Notes under the pieces: model-generated
Databases searched by the model: none
The model's input: the letters and a program-made list of their open reading frames with translations, nothing else
Told to the model about the DNA's origin: nothing
Assembly (NCBI RefSeq): GCF_042650605.1
Contig: NZ_JBHSBN010000009.1
Span: 1 to 64,000 of the forward strand
DNA from: Micromonospora_J zhanjiangensis
GTDB lineage: Bacteria; Actinomycetota; Actinomycetes; Mycobacteriales; Micromonosporaceae
DNA: 64,000 bases
Direction: 5' to 3'
In this document: positions 59,969 through 64,000 of the stretch, in pieces
How the letters are laid out: every line of letters starts with the position of its first letter
How positions within the stretch are numbered: the stretch's first letter is position 1
Program-made: the position numbers and the translations under genes

Positions 59969-60526
59969 TCAGACGCCGACCGCTTGGGCGGAATGGACGA
60001 GGGAGTCGTATGTATCGGTGCTGCGCTCCAGGTCAACCCCGAGCGACCGGGCGAACTCGTCCAGCTCCCGTTGCACCTCGACGCCGGACCGCTTGTCCGA
60101 CACGAGCGCCTCGATCTCCAGGAACGAGCCCAAGCCGGCCACCTCGTCCAAGCAGAGCGAGAGGTGCCCGAGGCGCCCCGTGCGCCGGGTCTTGACGATC
60201 CGCGTAGTTGGGTAGAAGCCCATGGCGAGAATCGCCGCGTGCATCGGAGCTCGGTCGGCGACCTCGGTCTCGTGCTCGGCACACGCCAGCTCATTGTCGA
60301 GCGGTTGCTTGACGCAGAAGGTGTGCCGCCCGCTCTGCGTACGTAGCCGGGCGAAGGCGAGCCCCGCTCTGCTCTGTCCGTAGGCCCAGCCTCGCATCGC
60401 GTACGCCTGGTCGTCCTGCTCGACGGGGGCGGAGATGGTCACGCCACGCTGCCGCAGCGCGGCCAGAACGGCGCCGACGTCCATAATCCGGTACTTGACC
60501 TCGATCTCCCGGATGTCGTCACTCAT
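59969..60526 (-). CDS. CYTH-domain protein (CyaB/thiamine-triphosphatase-like)
   Basis: 185 residues. IREIEVKYRI supplies the ExExK motif, then FARLRTQSGRHTFCVKQPLDNELACAEHETEV, TRIVKTRRTGRLGHLSLCLDEVAGLGSFLEIEAL: alternating charged strands lining a triphosphate tunnel. Family members are class IV adenylate cyclases or inorganic/thiamine triphosphatases. It is convergent with the kinase gene, 6 bp apart. Confidence 0.88.
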   Translation of the reverse strand: MSDDIREIEVKYRIMDVGAVLAALRQRGVTISAPVEQDDQAYAMRGWAYGQSRAGLAFARLRTQSGRHTFCVKQPLDNELACAEHETEVADRAPMHAAILAMGFYPTTRIVKTRRTGRLGHLSLCLDEVAGLGSFLEIEALVSDKRSGVEVQRELDEFARSLGVDLERSTDTYDSLVHSAQAVGV

Positions 60527-60721
60527 TCCGATCCTCCACAACCGTGCCGGACGCAGACCGGGCAACCTAATCACAGTGTTCACTGGACCGCGTGACGACA
60601 CTCCGATACCGGATCAATCATCTGTTTTCTGTGTAATTCGCCGCTGATACGCCCCCCATTCCGCGCCGACCGAGTGCGGCGCCGACCGTCCCGCAGCGTC
60701 AGGTGGCGGTCCGCGTCTTCC

Positions 60722-60898
60722 GAGCAGCTCCTGCTGGACGCCGGTACGCACGAGTTCGTGGGCTACCGCTCGGTGGCCGCCAAGGACTACACGTTCAAGG
60801 CGCCCGACGGGCCGCTGCACATCAAGCGGGGCGAGGTCCAGTTCACCATCACCCGAGTGGCGGCGAGGTTCGTCGACAAGGCGGGAAAGACCAGCTAG
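60722..60898 (+). pseudogene. C-terminal remnant of a CU044_5270-type protein
   Basis: About 58 residues (EQLLLDAGTHEFVGYRSVAA, then ITRVAARFVDKAGKTS and TAG). The pattern recalls the C-terminus of actinobacterial CU044_5270-family extracytoplasmic proteins that pair with ECF sigma factors. No start or upstream part is present. Identification is from memory of the family pattern. Confidence 0.5.
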
Positions 60899-60939
60899 CC
60901 GCCTGGGCGCCGGCCGGCACCGGCGCCCCAGCTCACGGC

Positions 60940-62034
60940 TCAGTCGCGGGCCGCGCCGGTCGGTGTCGCCGCCCGGCGGGCCCGGACCGCCGCCGCCAGG
61001 TCCGCCAGTACGCCCTCGGTCTCCGGCCAGCCCAGGCAGGCGTCGGTGATCGACTGTCCGTACTCCAGCGGCCGGGTCGGGTCCAGGTCCTGCCGACCGG
61101 GCACCAGGAACGACTCCAGCATCACCCCGACGATGCCGCCCTGGCCGTCCGCCAGCTGCTCGGCCAGGGCGGTCGCGACCAGCGGCTGCCGGCGGTGGTC
61201 CTTGCCGCTGTTGTCGTGGCTGGCGTCGATCACCAGCCGCTCGGGCAGGCCGGCGGCCCGCAGCAGGGCGAGCGACCGGCCCACCGACCCGGCGTCGTAG
61301 TTGGGTTCGCCCCGGCCGCCGCGCAGCACCAGGTGGCAGTCCGCGTTCCCCCGGGTGTGCATGATCGCCGGTGCGCCGGAGACGTCGATGCCGGGGAAGA
61401 CATGCGGCACGCCGGCCGCCCGGATCGCGTCGACCGCGGTGCCGACGCTGCCGTCCGGGCGGTTCTTCATCCCGATCGGCATGGACAGGCCGGACGACAA
61501 CTGGCGGTGCACCTGGCTCTCGACCGTACGGGCCCCGATGGCGCCCCAGGAGACCGTGTCGGCGATGTACTGCGGGGTGATCGGGTCCAGGAACTCGCAG
61601 CCGACCGGCAGGCCGAGCCGCAGGACGTCCAGCAGCAGCGCCCGGGCGGCACGCAGCCCGGCGTTCACGTCGCCCGAGCCGTCCAGCCCGGGATCGTTGA
61701 TCAGGCCCTTCCAGCCGACGGTGGAGCGGGGTTTCTCGAAGTAGACCCGCATCACCACCAGCAGGTCGTCGGCGTGTTCGGCCGCCGCCACCCGTAGCCG
61801 CCGCGCGTAGTTAAGGGCGGCCGCCGGATCGTGCACCGAGCACGGGCCGACGACCACCAGCAACCGGTCGTCCTCCCGGTCGAGCACCCGGGCCGCCGAT
61901 CGTCGGCCGTCCAGCACGACGCGGGCCAGGGACTCGTCCAGCGGTAGTTCGTGGTGCAGCAGGGCCGGGGTGGTCAGCGGCACGATCCGGTCGATCCGCT
62001 GGTCACTGGTCCGACCCATCCCGATGGTGGGCAT
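60940..62034 (-). CDS. 3-deoxy-D-arabino-heptulosonate 7-phosphate (DAHP) synthase, class I
   Basis: 364-residue first enzyme of the shikimate pathway, condensing PEP and erythrose 4-phosphate. Class I (AroFGH-type) motifs: VVVGPCSVHDP, MRVYFEKPRSTVGWKGLINDP, PVGCEFLDPITPQYIADTVSWGAIGARTVESQ, GMKNRPDG, CHLVLRGG and DASHDNSGKD (metal site). Actinobacteria more often carry the class II enzyme, so this is likely a second isozyme with its own regulation. ATG 62034 has AGGAG upstream, and a leader peptide and terminator lie in the 5' region. Confidence 0.95.
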   Translation of the reverse strand: MPTIGMGRTSDQRIDRIVPLTTPALLHHELPLDESLARVVLDGRRSAARVLDREDDRLLVVVGPCSVHDPAAALNYARRLRVAAAEHADDLLVVMRVYFEKPRSTVGWKGLINDPGLDGSGDVNAGLRAARALLLDVLRLGLPVGCEFLDPITPQYIADTVSWGAIGARTVESQVHRQLSSGLSMPIGMKNRPDGSVGTAVDAIRAAGVPHVFPGIDVSGAPAIMHTRGNADCHLVLRGGRGEPNYDAGSVGRSLALLRAAGLPERLVIDASHDNSGKDHRRQPLVATALAEQLADGQGGIVGVMLESFLVPGRQDLDPTRPLEYGQSITDACLGWPETEGVLADLAAAVRARRAATPTGAARD

Positions 62035-62106
62035 CGTCAGGCTCCTATTTCCGCCGACCGCCGATCCCGGGGCCGGCGCCCGGGAGCCGAGCCGGCTGAT
62101 TCCACG

Positions 62107-62136
62107 AAAAAAGCAGGGACGGGATGTCCCTGCTTT
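62107..62136 (-). terminator. Intrinsic terminator in the DAHP synthase leader
   Basis: On the minus strand AAAGCAGGGAC (62136-62126), a 5-nt loop, GTCCCTGC and then six T residues: a textbook intrinsic terminator about 70 bp upstream of the DAHP synthase start and after the leader peptide. Upstream CAGCCGGC and downstream GCCGGCTG could form a competing structure. Confidence 0.85.
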
Positions 62137-62163
62137 CAGCCGGCTCTGCTGGATCTGGTGACG

Positions 62164-62241
62164 TCAGGTCATGGCCGAGTCACCGGCTCCGCTGGCCGGC
62201 TGACTAAACCATCGATACGTACGCACCACGGGTGGAACCAT
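62164..62241 (-). CDS. Leader peptide of the DAHP synthase attenuator
   Basis: Short frame from ATG 62241 to TGA 62166-62164 (25 residues; in-frame GTGs at 62229 and 62226 are alternative starts). It contains RTYRWF: Tyr, Trp and Phe codons in a run of four, the three end products of the pathway. Followed by competing GC-rich stems and an intrinsic terminator, the layout of ribosome-mediated attenuation. Confidence 0.7.
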   Translation of the reverse strand: MVPPVVRTYRWFSQPASGAGDSAMT

Positions 62242-62366
62242 ACCCGACGCCGGCCCGGATCGGCCCCCGCCGCCCAGTTGCTGGTACGCCCGAGGCGCGA
62301 GTAACCAGAGCGACTACCCGGAGCGCCGGCTGGAATCCGCACTGGAGACGAGCGATGGCGGAACCG

Positions 62367-62813
62367 TCAACCGGCTCGCGCGCGCAGGCTCCGCGTCAGG
62401 GTCTGGATCATCACCGTCGCGGGGACGAGGTGCAGCCCGACCAGGGCGGCGACGGTGGCGGCGTTCGCCCCGGAGACGAACGGCGGGACCAACGAGATCG
62501 CGGTCAGCGACCCGGCCGTCCAGACGAACCGCTCGGCAGGACGTGCGCTCCACCGCAGCAGTGCGACGGCGATGCCGGTGCCCACGACCGAGAAGAAGCC
62601 GGTCACCACGGCAAACCCGGCCAACGGGATGGCCTCGCCACCGTCGGGGATCTCGAAGTCGGCGCCGACGGCCCGGGCGAGCGCGGCGGCGAGGGTGGTG
62701 GCCACCATCGCCGCGAGGGTGGCGACGAGGCCGGTGCCGGCGAGCCCGAGGAGGAGGCGGGTGCGACCCGTTCCCCGGGCTGCGGCGATCCCGGTGTCCT
62801 TCATCCTGTTCAT
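62367..62813 (-). CDS. Four-TM membrane protein (DUF6069-like)
   Basis: 148 residues with four hydrophobic segments (LLLGLAGTGLVATLAAMVATTLAAAL; IPLAGFAVVTGFFSVVGTGIAVALL; RFVWTAGSLTAISLVPPFV; ATVAALVGLHLVPATVMIQTL). It resembles the small actinobacterial DUF6069 family of unknown function. ATG 62813 overlaps the sigma-factor stop in ATGA, so it is co-expressed with it and could be a membrane partner, though it has no zinc anti-sigma motif. Confidence 0.75.
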   Translation of the reverse strand: MNRMKDTGIAAARGTGRTRLLLGLAGTGLVATLAAMVATTLAAALARAVGADFEIPDGGEAIPLAGFAVVTGFFSVVGTGIAVALLRWSARPAERFVWTAGSLTAISLVPPFVSGANAATVAALVGLHLVPATVMIQTLTRSLRARAG

Positions 62814-63787
62814 CGCGTCACCCCGTCGGCCGGGAGGCGGTCGGGCAGTCCGAGCCGCGGGAACCGGTCGGCGTGGAACGTGACGATCTCGGTGATCATC
62901 CCACCGGTGATCCGCAGGGCGTCGAGCGTCAACGGCAGGTAGGCGCCCTCCCGCTCCCGCCAGTGGTAGAAGGCGACGGCCGGCTGCCGGTTCACGGCGG
63001 TGGGGACCGCGCGCAGACCGGTCATGCCCGGGAAGCCGTCGTCGATCCAGTCCCGCACCACCGCGTCGCGGCCGACGTGCAGGCCCGGCGTGGGCGGCAT
63101 CGAGCACCGGACGTCCTCGCGCAGCATGGCGGCGAGCCGGTCGATGTCCGTGGCCACGCTGGCGTCGGTGAAGCGGCGTACCAGCTCGCGGGTGCCGGCG
63201 TCCTCGTCGCCGCCGGTCCAGTCCTGCCGCTGCGCCGGCAGGTGTTCCCGCATCCCGGCGCGGGCCCGCTGCAGCGCGCTGTTCACCGAGTTGACCGAGT
63301 CCCCGAGCAACTCCGCGACGTCCCGGGCCGGCCAGCCGAGCACGTCCCGCAGGATCAGCACGGCCCGCGGCCGGGGCGCGAGGTGCTGGACCGCGACCAG
63401 GTATGCCAGCTCGATCGTCTCCCGCGCGACGGCCACAGTTTCCGGCTCGTCCGCGCCGGCCGCGGGCAACTCGTCCAGCAACCGGTCCGGGTACGGCTGC
63501 AGCCACCGCACCTCACCACCGATGGCCGGCTCCGGACGACAGCTGGCCAGCAGGTCCAGGCAGGCGTTGGTGGCGATCCGATACAACCAGGCCCGGAACG
63601 TCGACCGTCCCTCGAACGTCTCCCGCCGCCGCCAGGCCCGCAGGAACGTCTCCTGCACGGTGTCCTCGGCGTCCTCGAACGACCCGAGCATCCGGTAGCA
63701 GTGCACGTGCAGCTCCCGCCGGTGCCGCTGCGCCAACCCCGAGAACGCCGACTCGTCCACCTCGCCCAACCGCACGTCCACACCCAT
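62810..63787 (-). CDS. ECF sigma factor with SnoaL-like C-terminal domain
   Basis: 325 residues from ATG 63787 (AAGGATG upstream). Sigma2 region: RHRRELHVHCYRMLGSFEDAEDTVQETFLRAWRRRETFEGRSTFRAWLYRIATNACLDLL. Sigma4: AVQHLAPRPRAVLILRDVLGWPARDVAELLGDSVNSVNSALQRAR. The last 120 residues form an NTF2/SnoaL domain (FTDASVATDIDRLAAMLREDVRCSMPPTPGLHVGRDAVVRDWI). This is the SigG/TIGR02960-type architecture, in which the C-terminal domain replaces a classical anti-sigma factor. Confidence 0.92.
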   Translation of the reverse strand: MGVDVRLGEVDESAFSGLAQRHRRELHVHCYRMLGSFEDAEDTVQETFLRAWRRRETFEGRSTFRAWLYRIATNACLDLLASCRPEPAIGGEVRWLQPYPDRLLDELPAAGADEPETVAVARETIELAYLVAVQHLAPRPRAVLILRDVLGWPARDVAELLGDSVNSVNSALQRARAGMREHLPAQRQDWTGGDEDAGTRELVRRFTDASVATDIDRLAAMLREDVRCSMPPTPGLHVGRDAVVRDWIDDGFPGMTGLRAVPTAVNRQPAVAFYHWREREGAYLPLTLDALRITGGMITEIVTFHADRFPRLGLPDRLPADGVTR

Positions 63788-63988
63788 CACGCCATCCTTC
63801 CGTCTCGTCGTGTCCGGTCGTAGGTGTGACGGGTACGGGCCCGAGAACTCATCACCCGGGCCGCGGACCGCCTCCGCCCCGAGGGTCGGGCCGACGGCCG
63901 GGGCGGTGGGGTGCGCGGCGTCCCCGGCGCTAAGGTTTCCCCGTGCCGTACCGTGCGGCTCACGCACGAGAAACCCAGGGAGTACAAC

Positions 63989-64000
63989 ATGCCCGATCCC
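63989..64000 (+). CDS. Start of a gene cut by the window end
   Basis: CAGGGAG (63977-63983) is followed after 5 nt by ATG (63989), giving MPDP before the window ends. Good ribosome site in the expected position, divergent from the sigma-factor gene. Nothing more can be said. Confidence 0.5.

Overview
The window is high-GC actinobacterial chromosome. Small DivIVA-domain proteins, a SapA-like secreted protein, many divergent regulator/target pairs, GTG starts and 4-bp ATGA/GTGA overlaps all fit Micromonosporaceae (Micromonospora or a relative). This placement is inference; no rRNA or other species marker is present. I saw no rRNA, tRNA or CRISPR array.

Layout. 0-0.2 kb: right end of an IS200/IS605-type element (TnpB tail plus a guide-RNA-like double hairpin). 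0.36-32.8 kb: ordinary accessory chromosome made mostly of regulator/target pairs: serine beta-lactamase-like/LysR, Ser/Thr kinase, secreted SGNH hydrolase, branched-chain amino-acid dehydrogenase/Lrp, MarR/MFS, HxlR/monooxygenase, APH-like kinase/CorA-like protein, ArsR-AHSA1-DHFR operon, a MazEF-like toxin-antitoxin pair, TetR-AKR/FMN reductase, AraC/NmrA-like. Several palindromic operators sit exactly where expected. Truncated genes (AKR, MarR, DD-carboxypeptidase, peptidase S51, DHFR and AraC copies) show repeated gene decay.

33-56 kb is a mosaic genomic island rich in defence-type genes. It holds an SF2 helicase - unknown protein - GIY-YIG nuclease operon, a second divergent GIY-YIG protein, an XRE/TPR regulator, and a lower-GC three-gene operon (40.5-46.0 kb). 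That operon encodes a DGQHR-domain (DndB-like) protein, a 1013-residue histidine kinase with two degenerate RNase III-like domains and two dsRBD-like domains, and a response regulator fused to a HEPN-like domain with an RNxxxH motif. Next to it lie a PLD-helicase-DUF3427-type protein, a NUDIX hydrolase, a PD-(D/E)XK nuclease, a macrodomain protein and an AbiE-like type IV toxin-antitoxin pair. My reading is that the three-gene operon is a phosphorelay that senses double-stranded or structured RNA and drives a HEPN effector, probably in phage defence. I know of no description of this architecture; it is the most interesting item here.

56-64 kb: VOC protein, an HhH-GPD glycosylase overlapping a B12-type radical SAM gene and a thymidylate-kinase-like gene, a CYTH protein, a DAHP synthase with an apparent ribosome-mediated attenuator (leader peptide with Tyr, Trp and Phe codons, then an intrinsic terminator), and an ECF sigma factor with a SnoaL-like tail coupled to a small membrane protein. 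The first codons of one more gene end the window.
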